Notes under the pieces: generated by a model
The model's database searches: none
What the model saw: only the letters and a program-made list of their open reading frames with translations
What the model was told of the DNA's origin: nothing
Part shown: one piece after another, positions 54,605 through 64,000 of the stretch
How positions within the stretch are numbered: the stretch's first letter is position 1
Layout of the letters: the number at the start of each line of letters is the position of its first letter
Source of the DNA: Knufia peltigerae
Lineage: Eukaryota; Ascomycota; Eurotiomycetes; Chaetothyriales; Trichomeriaceae
NCBI GenBank assembly: GCA_030247855.1
Contig: JAPDRN010000014.1
Coordinates: forward strand, 62,001 to 126,000
DNA: 64,000 nt
Direction: 5' to 3'
Translations under genes and position numbers: made by a program

Positions 54605-57361
54605 TCACTCAAACATGTCGTCGAAATCCGCCGCCCTAGGGCGCACACGACGACCCTGAGAGAGTTGCGGGACGTGGGGCACATCCTGTCTGGAGCCCTG
54701 TCGCTGTCGTCCTTGTCCTGTCTGGGCCGAGGGTGCCGCCGTCGAGGCCTCGGCGGAAGTATCGGCGGTACCGGCTTGACCTTGTCCTTGCATCACGATG
54801 TCCTCGGATTGTGGTTGATCGACATTGTCTTCTTCATCACTGCTGTCCACCATGGGGACACCGTCGAGGTCTTCATCGGGTAGGACGGCATGATCCATGA
54901 CGGTGTCGTTGTCCTCGCCGTCGTCGGTATCCTCCATGGGTCTCCCGTCCATGTCGACGTCACCGTCCCTGTCTCTGTCGACACCGCCACCACCACCACG
55001 CGGCGGTAAATCACCAGAAGAGGAGGCGGGATCACGGTCACCGACACTCACACTCTTCCACTTGCTGACCTTGTCCTTGTCGTTGGCCTTGCTTTCCGAC
55101 GCGACCTTTTCGGTCTCTTGTTGTTTGAGTAGTGCTTGCTCCTCCTTGGCCGTGAGGGGTGGGTTCAGGAACTCCTGGACAAAGTCCTCGTGGGCGGCCG
55201 AGGGGAACACGCACCACCCTTCCCACAGCGAAAAGACGCTCTGTACGCTGCGTCGCCATTTGTCGGCCTTTAGTTTTCCCCAGTTCAGTTCGCGTGCGGA
55301 GCGGCCGAGGGTGGGAAAGACACCCTGGAGACGCAGTTGGGTCTCGAAGAGTGAGCGGTAGCGCCAGGCGTGGCGGACGCCGGCGGACGCAGAGGACGAG
55401 AGGATGTCGGAGATGACGTACAGTCCGACAAGGGACGAGGGAGTCGTGTCTTGGACGTTGGATTTGGATGTGGGTATCGGGACGCCTGTTAGATCCTCTC
55501 CGTCCTTGGTGGGGTCAGTGTCGCCAGATGCTGTAGTAGTAGGAGGAGGAGGAGGAGGAGCAGCACCATCGGTCGCAGGGGTGCCAGCAGCAGGAGTGTG
55601 ATTAAAGGATGGCATCATATTATCATCAGAGTGATCATCGTGGCCGTCGTCAGAAGCACCGGATGACGTGTCTGGTCTTTTGATGTTGTGGCAGAATGGT
55701 TTAACCACATTGCGCGTAATGAGAGTGGCGACTTCGTCTGCACCGGCGCCGGCGTGTTCAATGGCGAAGCCCGTGATACGCGCGACATCACCTCTGCGCA
55801 GCTTTGCATTGGACTCGGGAAGTCGAGAGAGAAGGTGGACAAGTTTCGTTTTGGCGAGTGGGTTGAGATATCCTGTCCCGTCCGTATCCACAGAAATCTC
55901 GGATGCATTGCCTCCAATCTTCTGATGGTCGTGGTACCGTCGAGCGAGACTACTCTCTTCAGCCTCTTCTTCATCCGATGAGTTGTAGTCTTCGTCGCTG
56001 ACGAATTCTTCAACTTTGGTGGTGTATTCGAACTTGAGAGTTTCTTCGGGCGGAATCCAGACGCTTTGACCTTCGAAGATGGTGTCGCCATCGGGGCGCG
56101 TTACGAAGCCTGGTCGTTGACGACGTTTGCGAAACTTGGCATTGGTGAGAATCTCCCAGAGCCGCCAGCGGTAGTACACTCCTCCTGTTGACCTGGAGTT
56201 CCATAGCCACGACCATTGTTCGTCACGCTGGATTTCGGGCCGGGACATGAGTAGAGCCTCGAACTCAGGACCATATGTCAGGAGAGCTTCGATAGTTTTG
56301 TTGATCAGGCGGATTTGCTTGAGGTCATTCGGGATCTGCACTGTCACTTGGGTTGTCGGAAGATTTGTTCTGGATCCGAATGGAGTCGAGAGCGTATATG
56401 ATGCTGGGGGGGCGAAGCGGCCTGGCCCTTGACTTGGTGGGGGAGCTCGAGAGAGGGAGCCGTGTTGAGGTATCGGTTTTGCTCCAAATGGAAGATTGTT
56501 GATGTTCGTTGATGGCGCATTTAAAGAGGTCGAGCCTGACAGCGCGGCGGATGAGAGGTGTCGTGAAATAGATAGGTTGAAGCCGAACCCAAGATATTGG
56601 TTCCGCAGATGCGAGACCACAGTGTCAATGTCAGTCGCTGGAGTCTCGGCAGCGAGCGTTACGATTGCCGAAAGAGAGTTCCTCTCATTAAGTGACCCTG
56701 GTTGTTTTGGCAGAAGGCGCACGCTGTCCACGTTCAGCGGAGATGCAGCGAACAAGCCCTTAATGACTGCCATAGACGTTCCCGGAGGGAGCGAAGACAG
56801 GTGTAGTGTCGGTTTCGCTGCAGCCTTCATCTCCTCTGTATCTTTAGACTCTTCCTCTTCACCAGCGAACGCAGATTCTCTTCTGTTGTCTCCACCACGA
56901 TCACCGTACGAGTACATCCTGTCTCTTCGATCTCTGTCTCGACCCGGGTCCTGATCGCGGTCTCGTCCTCCCGAGTAGTCATCGTAATGTCTTTTTTTGC
57001 CGTAGCTTGGGGATGGTCCTAAGCTTCCAGGGCCGCTCTTTGGCAAAGTCGGTGCTGGTCCCAAACTGCCAGGTCCACTCTTCAATCCTGAGCTTGTAAA
57101 ATGTCGCTTCCCAGGGGCAGGGCCAGGCCCGAAGGTGGTGCTGGGAACTCCACCGCCTCCTCCGAAGCCACCTCGTTTCGTCGGGAGCGTATTAGGATTC
57201 CCATCATCTCCGAAGCTTTTGACAAAGTCCTCGAGAACGGCTGCAGTCTCTGCCTTTTCTCGAGCCTTTTTAGCCTCAGCTTCCGCCTTTTGTCGTTCGA
57301 AAATGGACTTCTTGGTAGGTGCGACAAGTTTAAAGGAGCTATCTGAATTTCCGGAAGTCAT
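54605..57361 (-). CDS. U2 snRNP-associated SR140-like splicing factor
   Basis: A single exon; ATG 57361 (MTSGNSDSSFKLVAPTKKSI) gives 918 residues. The frame is open to 57559 but that part does not look conserved. Order of parts: N-terminal coiled segment (FERQKAEAEAKKAREKAE); Gly-rich linker with a repeated KSGPGSLGP unit; Asp/Arg-rich stretch; an RRM-like domain (residues about 200-290, PTLHLSSLPPGTSMAVIKGL). A SURP module follows (IRLINKTIEALLTYGPEFEA with WSWLWN and YYRWRLWEIL), then a CID-type domain (KLVHLLSRLPESNAKLRRGD through WEGWCVF). The C-terminal end is RRVRPRAADFDDMFE. The human relative U2SURP joins the U2 snRNP. RRM-SURP-CID in this order is diagnostic. It acts in the nucleus in pre-mRNA splicing. 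Confidence 0.9.
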   Translation of the reverse strand: MTSGNSDSSFKLVAPTKKSIFERQKAEAEAKKAREKAETAAVLEDFVKSFGDDGNPNTLPTKRGGFGGGGGVPSTTFGPGPAPGKRHFTSSGLKSGPGSLGPAPTLPKSGPGSLGPSPSYGKKRHYDDYSGGRDRDQDPGRDRDRRDRMYSYGDRGGDNRRESAFAGEEEESKDTEEMKAAAKPTLHLSSLPPGTSMAVIKGLFAASPLNVDSVRLLPKQPGSLNERNSLSAIVTLAAETPATDIDTVVSHLRNQYLGFGFNLSISRHLSSAALSGSTSLNAPSTNINNLPFGAKPIPQHGSLSRAPPPSQGPGRFAPPASYTLSTPFGSRTNLPTTQVTVQIPNDLKQIRLINKTIEALLTYGPEFEALLMSRPEIQRDEQWSWLWNSRSTGGVYYRWRLWEILTNAKFRKRRQRPGFVTRPDGDTIFEGQSVWIPPEETLKFEYTTKVEEFVSDEDYNSSDEEEAEESSLARRYHDHQKIGGNASEISVDTDGTGYLNPLAKTKLVHLLSRLPESNAKLRRGDVARITGFAIEHAGAGADEVATLITRNVVKPFCHNIKRPDTSSGASDDGHDDHSDDNMMPSFNHTPAAGTPATDGAAPPPPPPTTTASGDTDPTKDGEDLTGVPIPTSKSNVQDTTPSSLVGLYVISDILSSSASAGVRHAWRYRSLFETQLRLQGVFPTLGRSARELNWGKLKADKWRRSVQSVFSLWEGWCVFPSAAHEDFVQEFLNPPLTAKEEQALLKQQETEKVASESKANDKDKVSKWKSVSVGDRDPASSSGDLPPRGGGGGVDRDRDGDVDMDGRPMEDTDDGEDNDTVMDHAVLPDEDLDGVPMVDSSDEEDNVDQPQSEDIVMQGQGQAGTADTSAEASTAAPSAQTGQGRQRQGSRQDVPHVPQLSQGRRVRPRAADFDDMFE

Positions 57362-58163
57362 GTCGGCAGGACAGAACCGATAATAACGTGAGAGGACTGG
57401 CGCATTGTCTGCATGAGAGCGTGGTGCGTGGTTGAGTGAGTTGATCCTCAATCTGATGTCGCGAAATACAGATAATCTCCAAAGATGCAGCGGCGATGAG
57501 CCCGAGGATGAACCGGTGCAAGTGACGAGGCTGCGCAAGGCTACGCAAGGCTGAGCCACGCTTCCTCAGGTTCGATATCGATCTAACGTAGTTCACCATT
57601 CAACGACCTTTCTCTTTCAATGACTGGCCCTTCTCAACGACTCAAGGCGCAGAGATTCTACAAAAAAGAAGACATCGTGGCCACAGTATAGCAATCCCCA
57701 TCTCTGTGAAATGGTCTCCATCACTGAACAGAGTTTCTTAGTCTGGATCAATCATTCCAACAGACTCACCATCCTCCTAGACAAGTCTTCAGGCGAGTGT
57801 CCGTCAGCCAATAATGCCCAAGGCCATCCATCGATACTTCAGAAGCGAACTAGAAGCTCTCTGGGGCGATGAATCGATGATGGGTCATGAAGTTTCTCCG
57901 CAGTCTCGCGACAAAAGAGCCTAAATTCGAGAAAACTAAGCGGGCATCTAGTTATGATCGACGGCTCTTGACGACGATTCTCAGGTATGTCAGAGGCTAC
58001 CTTTCATCGATACAAGGGGTAGTATCTCATGACGCCGTAAAAATTCAGCCAGTCAAAGTCCTGAGCTCTCATCTTTCGTAGTTCACAACTACGGACTAAC
58101 AAGGCAACATTGCAATTGAGACAAATAAATCTCGAATCTCAGACGAACACAGGACAGCTCACG
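57362..58163. other. intergenic region with short unassigned frames
   Basis: 800 bp. A short forward frame at 57620-57688 begins MTGPSQRLKAQRFYKKEDIV and another at 57813 begins MPKAIHRYFRSELEALWGDE. Both look protein-like but I could not join them by splice sites. They may be pieces of a small or decayed gene divergent from SR140. Confidence 0.35.
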
Positions 58164-59386
58164 ATGCTTCTTGGACAGGCCATTTTCGCCATCATTGGAA
58201 TAGTCACAGCAGAATCATCGCCGAGATGCACGCCTACGACTACTGACCTCTCATTCGCTAACCAGTAGCCACTCCCTCCAAATCCATTCGAATTCTTGTC
58301 TGGATCCTTCGTTGTCGATAAGGCGGACTGGTCGTGCCGCCGTATTGAGATTGCGACTCTGTTCCAACACTATGAGCTTGGCATAAGCCTGGACGGCCAC
58401 AGAACCTACAGTCAACTTTCACCAAGTATGAGAATGGCACTGGGGCAAACCTTACCTTAACAGCATCCAACGGTGAGAATGCGATAGAGTGGACAGCGAC
58501 AATTTTATACCCGAACGTGACAAAGAGGAGGGGCTATATCCTGCACTCATCGCACTGGACCTCCTAACAATACCATCCCCGGAAGGTGTTGCTATTGTGA
58601 CCTTCTTCGTGTCCGAATTTTGCACAAGAAGACAACACCACCTCCCGAGGTAAGGGTCGCTTTTACGAGCTTTATCCAGACAACTCTCCGCAAGCTGCAG
58701 GTGCCTTGATACCTTGGTCGTGGGGTGTGTCACGTATACTGGACGTCCTCGCCAACAACAAAGACACAGGTATTGATCCCGTACGCGTGGGTGTTGTCGG
58801 CTGCTCGCGATGGGGTAAAGGATCCCTTGTCGCTGGGGCGTTCGAAGAAAGGATAGCCCTTACCATAGCTCAGGAATCTGAATCCGGTGGTACCGCGTGC
58901 TGGAGGCTCTCTGACGTCGAGAATATTAGCGTGGACGGTGCCGACACCGTCCAAACAGCTCATGAGATCGTTACGGAAAATGTATGGTTTAGCAACGAGT
59001 TTGAAGTTTTCGCAAACGAGACCGATGGCACACAGAGACTTCCGTTTGACCACCACATGCTAGCTGGTATGGTGGCTCCAAGAGGATTTTTGGTCTTTGA
59101 CAATCTGGGGTACGAATGGTTGTCACCATGGAGCAGTTACGGATGTATGACCGCGGCAAGGACCATCTACAAGGCACTCGGTGTTGAGCAATCCCTAGGC
59201 TACTCCGAGGCAGCAGACCATACACATTGTCAGTTTCCAGTTCAGGACCAAGGTGCTGAGCTGGACGCGTTTGTGGGTAAGTACCTGCGGGAAGAACAAG
59301 TCGACGCGAATGTCTTCAGGACGGAAGCCAACTTTACCTTTGATCAGACCATGTGGATCGACTGGGATAGTCCGGATTTGACTTGA
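58164..59386 (+). pseudogene. CE15 glucuronoyl (4-O-methyl-glucuronoyl) esterase, broken
   Basis: ATG 58164 starts a good secretion signal (MLLGQAIFAIIGIVTAESS). An in-frame TAG follows at 58266-58268. The family sequence goes on as LPPNPFEFLSGSFVVDKADW and FQHYELG. It then shifts frame near 58384 to ANLTLTASNGENAIEW and ATILYPN. It shifts again near 58535 to PALIALDLLTIPSPEGVAIV, and again near 58612 to NFAQEDNTTSRGKGRFYELY. The last frame is open to 59386 and contains the nucleophile motif GCSRWGKGS, PFDHHMLAG, and EAADHTHCQFP with the catalytic His, ending IDWDSPDLT. Intact enzymes cut ester bonds between lignin and glucuronoxylan outside the cell. Three frameshifts without room for introns plus a stop mark a pseudogene. 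Confidence 0.75.
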
Positions 59387-59990
59387 ATGCATTGGCGTCG
59401 TAAGCCCAGCCAACCAGACATGTCTTATATTAGTGACATGGTGTGCACATCCCGGTGGCACAAGCTTGCTCCTGTCGCCGACTCGGCTTCATATGAGCAA
59501 CTGTCACCTTTCTCCGTGAACATCGCGTAAACTACTTTGAGGGGAGAACTACATATACGGTCTTCCCGAGGTCATCGGCCGGAGAACGTTGCTGTGAGCA
59601 TACGCGAGCCGTTTAGTGTACCAACTTTCCGTAAAATCGAGAATTGTTGGAGATTTATGCCGGCGGCTTTTTCGGTATTCTGCCTGATACTATACCTTGT
59701 AGAGATTCCTCAGTGTATCTCGAGACAAGATCAACGCTGCATTTTCCCATTTGGTCCACATTTCCATGCCGAGGCTCCAGTTGTGCAAATACTTTCTACA
59801 ACCTTGCGACTTACGGACTGTTTTTCTTGACGACTAGTGACGACTATCTGGAGCCTCCATTGCGGGGGCATCATGGCGAATATTGGAGAAGAATGGCGTA
59901 TTAAAAGGTCATGTATCTGGTCGCCTGTTGAAGCAAATGGTCTCTCTTTAGGAGCCGAACGAGCCAAAGAAGTCACAGACGATTTGAAAA
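59387..59990. other. gene-less stretch
   Basis: 600 bp between the esterase remnant and the peptidase gene. The frame 59644-59904 (86 codons) has an odd Cys/Phe-rich composition and no recognised family. The right part is the promoter of the gene at 59991. Confidence 0.35.
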
Positions 59991-61469
59991 ATGCTTCTGA
60001 ACTTCAATCCTTTCGTAGGCGTCGCGGTGTCGGCACTTTTACCGTTGCTAGGCCATGCTGCCAATGCTTCCGTTTCAGCCTGGTACGAGGCTGAGATTGC
60101 CTTCCTGGCTGACCTAAAGAGTCGAGTGACTGGTACACCTAGCCACAACAAACTCATTGACCATATTGAGGCCGAACTCGGACTCTTGGGACTGAAAGTA
60201 TACACCGACACGTTGAACTTCACATACATTGACCAGCCATTGACTCCACCAAGCCTGTCAGTCGGAGGTCAAGATGTCGAAATCTCATCCTATGCTCCCT
60301 ATTCAGGCGAGACAAACGACACCGGGGTGACAGGCACCCTGATTGACTTGATTGGACCGACCATAGAGCCAAACTGGACCAAGGCTGCTGGCAATATTGC
60401 GGTGCTCAACATAACCAACACCCCAGCGAATTTTTCTACCATGCTGACGGTTTGGCCCGGACAACCTCAGTGGCCAATTGGTACCGGTGTAGCATCACTG
60501 TCAGCAGACGCTAGCGTTGCGAATCTGACGGAGGCTGCTAATGCCGGAGTCAAAGGTGTCATATATGTGTGGGAGGAGATGAGCGCAGGGAATGCGCAAG
60601 GCCAGTACGTCCCATTCAAGCGACTGTACCAAGGCTGTCCGACGGTCTTTGTCGCTGCTGACGCAGCGAAGACGGTACTCGATGCGACAAAGGCTAAGAA
60701 ACAGGCGCACCTCACGCTCAGTGGCGAGTTGATCCCCAAACATCTCACAAGGACGATATGGACCGTCGTGGAAGGAACCAAGTACCCTAACGAATCAGTC
60801 ATCATCAACACGCACACAGATGGAGTCAATGCAGTCGAAGAGAATGGACATATCGCCCTGCTCACGAAGGCCAAAGATCTTGTGGCCAATCCGCCCGAAC
60901 GCACGACGGTTCTAGTCTTTATTACGGGCCATATGCATCAACCGGCCTTCAGCACCAAGGGCCGTGCTACGACCCGCTGGATGGACGATAATCCGAAGTA
61001 CTGGAAAGGTGGCGAGGGCCAAATGAAGGCCATTGCTAGCACATGCGTAGAGCATCTGGGTGCGATCGATTGGGTCGAGGACCTCGCCACCGGCAAGTAC
61101 TATACAACGGGTAATCAGACGGCCGAACTGCTCTATGCAAACACCCCCGAGGTACTGAACATCACCAAACAAAATTGGCATGGTGCATATCCTAATTTTC
61201 TCCGCGTGAACGATCCAATCCCCAAGGGTGTGCAGACCGGTGAAGGCGAACCGCTCACTGATGAGCGCATCCCGAATATGTCAATAATCACGACGCCATT
61301 GTACCTCCTGGCTGAGTGGCCGGAGGACTTTGACGAAAGACAGTTGGTCGATATTGCCGCCATGTCAAGACAAATTGACAGCTTCATGAGGATCTGGAAG
61401 GTCATGGACACGATGCCCGCCGATTCGTTTGGGGTAGTGCCAAAAATGGGAACCCCACTATCAGAATAG
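59991..61469 (+). CDS. secreted M28-type metallopeptidase-like protein
   Basis: A single exon for 492 residues. The N-terminus MLLNFNPFVGVAVSALLPLL is a secretion signal ending near GHAANA. Sequons (NAS, NFT, NDT, NWT, NIT, NFS) fit secretion. Residues about 110-250 resemble a protease-associated (PA) domain (AGNIAVLNITNTP, AANAGVKGVIYVWEEM). The M28-like domain has NESVIINTHTDGVNAVEENG, with the zinc-binding His-x-Asp and the following Glu pair, then TTVLVFITGHMHQP. Downstream ligands (IDWVEDLATG, PIPKGVQTGEGEPLTDERIP) are less clear, so activity is not certain. Family members are exo- or carboxypeptidases. It is the only clear secreted enzyme gene left intact beside the esterase remnant. 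Confidence 0.8.
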   Translation: MLLNFNPFVGVAVSALLPLLGHAANASVSAWYEAEIAFLADLKSRVTGTPSHNKLIDHIEAELGLLGLKVYTDTLNFTYIDQPLTPPSLSVGGQDVEISSYAPYSGETNDTGVTGTLIDLIGPTIEPNWTKAAGNIAVLNITNTPANFSTMLTVWPGQPQWPIGTGVASLSADASVANLTEAANAGVKGVIYVWEEMSAGNAQGQYVPFKRLYQGCPTVFVAADAAKTVLDATKAKKQAHLTLSGELIPKHLTRTIWTVVEGTKYPNESVIINTHTDGVNAVEENGHIALLTKAKDLVANPPERTTVLVFITGHMHQPAFSTKGRATTRWMDDNPKYWKGGEGQMKAIASTCVEHLGAIDWVEDLATGKYYTTGNQTAELLYANTPEVLNITKQNWHGAYPNFLRVNDPIPKGVQTGEGEPLTDERIPNMSIITTPLYLLAEWPEDFDERQLVDIAAMSRQIDSFMRIWKVMDTMPADSFGVVPKMGTPLSE

Positions 61470-61994
61470 AAACGCACATAAACGTCAAAGATAGTCATGT
61501 ACATAGGACGAAAAGAATGATGTTACAGACAACGGTCTGGTTGAAAAGAAAGCAGTGTCAGAGACTCCTTCCAACTGTCTATCTGAAGTCCATTAATATG
61601 TCCTTGATTATGCCTCGAGGAGTGCCGATCAAGGGCTAGGCCTCTTTAGCACATCGAGCTAGTAAACCTCGTCAACTCGTGAGGGCCATGTGCTCAGCTC
61701 TTCGGTTCCAACTGCCGATAATTGTATTCGTTTGACCACCCCCACCTATCCTGAACAGGGTGCGAGGCACCATCTTGCAACTAACTCTTCTATCCGGAGG
61801 GCTGAACCTACTTGGAAGAAGCTGGCGGATTGGCGCGCAGACAGCGTAAGTGAACTCATCCCCAGGGGGGAAGCCTGCTCGCCCTTTCTCCACATTCTAT
61901 CAAACTTGCTTACATTTTTATCTCGAATCTTGCACGCAAAAAAACGGCCCAAAACCTCTCTCTGTTGGATCTTTGATTTGCTTTCCGATGTCGA
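61470..61994. promoter_or_regulatory. upstream region of the Fungal_trans_2 gene
   Basis: 525 bp. T/C-rich near 61880-61950, leader-like. ATG 61986 lies in another frame (short ORF ending at 62054) and overlaps the chosen ATG 61995, so it could act as an upstream ORF if transcription starts before it. Confidence 0.4.
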
Positions 61995-63780
61995 ATGGCG
62001 TCGGGAATGGACACGAGACTCCTTTTCATCCCTTATCGACCTATAAGCGGGACTAAGAAGACCCCTGCAGGCCCCGGCATCTCTTTGCAGAAACATGCTG
62101 CGCGTGAGTACCATAGAAAAGCCAAATTAGCCCGACTCGCTCGAGCCTACGCAAATAGCAGCAGCAGCCACAATGTACGTGATGATCCAGGTACAGGGTT
62201 TCGTCGCGACAGATCAGGGCAAGGATCTCGGCGTCAAGGTGCTGGGGTAGACGACGTGTCGACCAGCCATCAGAAATCATCCCGGGACGACGACGACGAC
62301 GAAAAGAACGCTTTCCTAATGCGGACAGAGGATGTTGCTGTCACACACCGTCCGCCATCACCCCTCGACGTCGTCGGCGTAGGCCAGCTGGACCCCTTCA
62401 ACGTCCTAATTCGACGAAACGTGCCTCACTACGTGCAGGAGATGCTAGACCATGCGCTCTCTCACCAATGGCCCGTGTTCTCCTGCTCCGTCGCCGCCGG
62501 GGCGATCAGCGAGATCAAACACACGATCCTGGAGAGTGCCATGCGTTCGCCCGCGGCCTTCTACACCATCGTCTTTGCCGGCGCCACGCACAATGCCTTT
62601 GCCCACACCGGCATGCCAGTCACCCGTGAAAACCAAGTGCTTCGTCTGACGTACAAGACCCATGCGATCAAGGCTCTGAACAGGGAAATCTCATCACGCA
62701 TGCATGCCACAACGAGTGTCTCGGACGAACTTTTACTCTGCATGGTGACTCTTGGATTCCACGGGTCCGGGGACACGCTGATGCCGAGATCACAAGCCAC
62801 CGACGACTCTCCTTTGCTGGTGGCCCAGAATTTCCACTTCTACGGCCATATGGACTGGGAAATGGCACATTTCAACGCCGTCAAGGTCATGATCAGGCAG
62901 AGAGGCGGCTTCCATACCATCGAGCAGGAGTTTTTGTCTAATGTCATTGCATTGTTGGTCGCCCTTCATTTTTGTTTGTCCGTCTTGAGCTCCCCAACGC
63001 TAACTCTTTACTCTTACCTCCAGAGCAGATGTGATTGAGGCTTTCAAGAATCTAACTGCTCCAACGTATCCTCTGCGTATCACTACGGCAAGGTTGATGG
63101 CCATCTGGCCTTACCCTGACCCGCATTCAAACACGGTGCCGCAAGCCCTACAATTGCTGGCGACCAGCTTCACCAATCTACCACCGCCAGCAGCTGTACA
63201 GCTAGAAGACCCTCTCGTACAAACAATCGAAACCATCCGCGACGTGACCATCGGCTATGATCTGTACATGAGAAAAGACCCGACGGCACCCCGGCATATC
63301 CACGTCGTGTGGGCGAGAAACACGTTGTTGCACGATCTCCTACGCCTTCCGGACAGGTCGTGGGACGACAACCCCCTGATTTGGGATTCTTGCATTTACG
63401 AAATATGCCGTCTCGGTACATTGGCTTACATGCTGCTGGTTCTGTTCCCGCTTCCTCGCGTCTCCGGGTTACACTACACTCTGGCACGACGGATCCAACA
63501 TGCTCTCGACAGTTGTCTCGTTTTCGATCTGTGGGAACGTCACGCCGAGTTGCTCTTGTGGGCGACAACACTCGGTGGCATTCTAGCCGAGGCATCGACG
63601 TTGAGACCATGGTTTTGCCAAGTTGCGATCAAGCTTTGCAGGGAGCTTACTTTGTATTCATGGACTGATATCAAGGGTGTATGTTTGACGTTTCTGTGGT
63701 ATGAACAAGACTGTGACAAACTCGGTGAGGACTTTTGGAGGGAATTGAATCTGGGACCATGGCGAAATCTGGTGCCATGA
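61995..63780 (+). CDS. Fungal_trans_2-type regulatory protein without a zinc cluster
   Basis: Two exons, 61995..62973 and 63026..63780, give 577 residues. The 52-nt intron starts GTTTGT, has a CTAAC branch-like site and ends CAGAG. The N-terminus FIPYRPISGTKKTPAGPG and HAAREYHRKAKLARLARAYA is the short basic segment seen at the start of many fungal proteins of this group that lack a Cys6 cluster. An acidic DDDDDEKN follows. The C-terminal domain has DPFNVLIRRNVPHYVQEMLD, FYTIVFAGATHNAF, HFNAVKVMIRQRGGFHTIEQ and later RNTLLHDLLRLPDRSWDDN and IYEICRLGTLAYMLLVLFPL. That matches fungal-specific transcription factor domain 2. Targets are unknown. It is 65 bp from, and convergent with, the SDR-like fragment. 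Confidence 0.8.
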
Positions 63781-63845
63781 GAATGTTTCTTGTGGACAGA
63801 TGATGTTCGAAGGTCGATCTAAAAACCAACACTCGCTGCCTGTCT

Positions 63846-64000
63846 CTACCACGGTAGAATCTCTCCGTCATATTTATTTGGACCTTCGGCATTCTCCCAA
63901 CCCGGTACACGAATGTTTTGGAATGTACCATTGGTCGTTTCAGGGGTACTCTTGAAGATGATATCAAGTGTTGCCTCAGCACCGACCTTGACGTCCAGGT
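63846..64000 (-). CDS. C-terminal fragment of a probable SDR-family protein
   Basis: The reverse-strand frame is open from the window edge to a TAG at 63846-63848, 50 full codons. It ends GTFQNIRVPGWENAEGPNKY then DGEILPW. That kind of ending (GWE..P..Y.G...PW) is common in fungal SDRs of the C-factor/carbonyl-reductase type. The catalytic part would lie beyond the window, so the family call is tentative. Confidence 0.5.
   Translation of the reverse strand, partial: LDVKVGAEATLDIIFKSTPETTNGTFQNIRVPGWENAEGPNKYDGEILPW

Noticed and set aside
55543..55563. GGA trinucleotide run
   Set aside because: It encodes a proline run within the SR140 linker and is ordinary low-complexity coding sequence.
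57620..57920. Short protein-like frames divergent from SR140
   Set aside because: They could not be joined by convincing splice sites and resemble no known family, so they are mentioned only in the intergenic entry.
59644..59904. 86-codon frame before the M28-type gene
   Set aside because: Cys/Phe-rich composition, no start context or family. It could be part of another remnant but cannot be supported.

Overview
The window is nuclear DNA of a filamentous ascomycete (Pezizomycotina). Genes are spaced about 0.1-2 kb apart on both strands. Many are split by short introns of 41-95 nt with GT..AG ends. The content is typically fungal: Zn2Cys6 regulators, UDP-galactopyranose mutase, Aim21, SR140 and a Tag1-like protein. 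The mix of aromatic-catabolic genes, a P450 and a Baeyer-Villiger enzyme would suit a Eurotiomycete such as a chaetothyrialean black yeast, but no marker here fixes the genus. No rRNA, tRNA, CRISPR array or intact transposon was recognised. Layout: 1-2.6 kb holds the 3' part of a Tag1-like vacuolar membrane protein and a small unknown ORF. 3.6-18.8 kb is an aromatic-catabolic block: Gfo/Idh/MocA dehydrogenase, carboxymuconolactone-decarboxylase-like protein, intradiol ring-cleavage dioxygenase, carboxymuconate-cyclase-like beta-propeller, a fused EthD-EthD-enol-lactonase protein, an SDR, a broken acyl-CoA thioesterase, a zinc alcohol dehydrogenase and a P450. Read together, these genes would oxidise an aromatic compound, open the ring between the hydroxyls, lactonise the muconate and hydrolyse it towards 3-oxoadipate. 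19.3-36.8 kb is a second accessory block: two Zn2Cys6 factors, an SDR, a cyclase-family hydrolase, a sorbitol/xylitol-type dehydrogenase, a BVMO-type flavoenzyme, a transketolase/dihydroxyacetone-synthase-like enzyme and an MFS sugar transporter. The promoters of this second block share an 11-bp word, CGGCTAYATGG, found nowhere else in the window. This is the best evidence here for a co-regulated, so far unnamed pathway. 36.8-41.3 kb is poor in genes. 41.3-57.4 kb looks like conserved housekeeping territory: ABM-fold protein, conserved unknown protein, triose-phosphate-transporter-family protein, UDP-galactopyranose mutase, Aim21 and the SR140 splicing factor. 58.2-64 kb is accessory again: a pseudogene of a CE15 glucuronoyl esterase, a secreted M28-type peptidase, a Fungal_trans_2 regulator and the C-terminus of a probable SDR. 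Exon junctions were worked out by hand from GT/AG sites, frame continuity and family alignment from memory. They are predictions.
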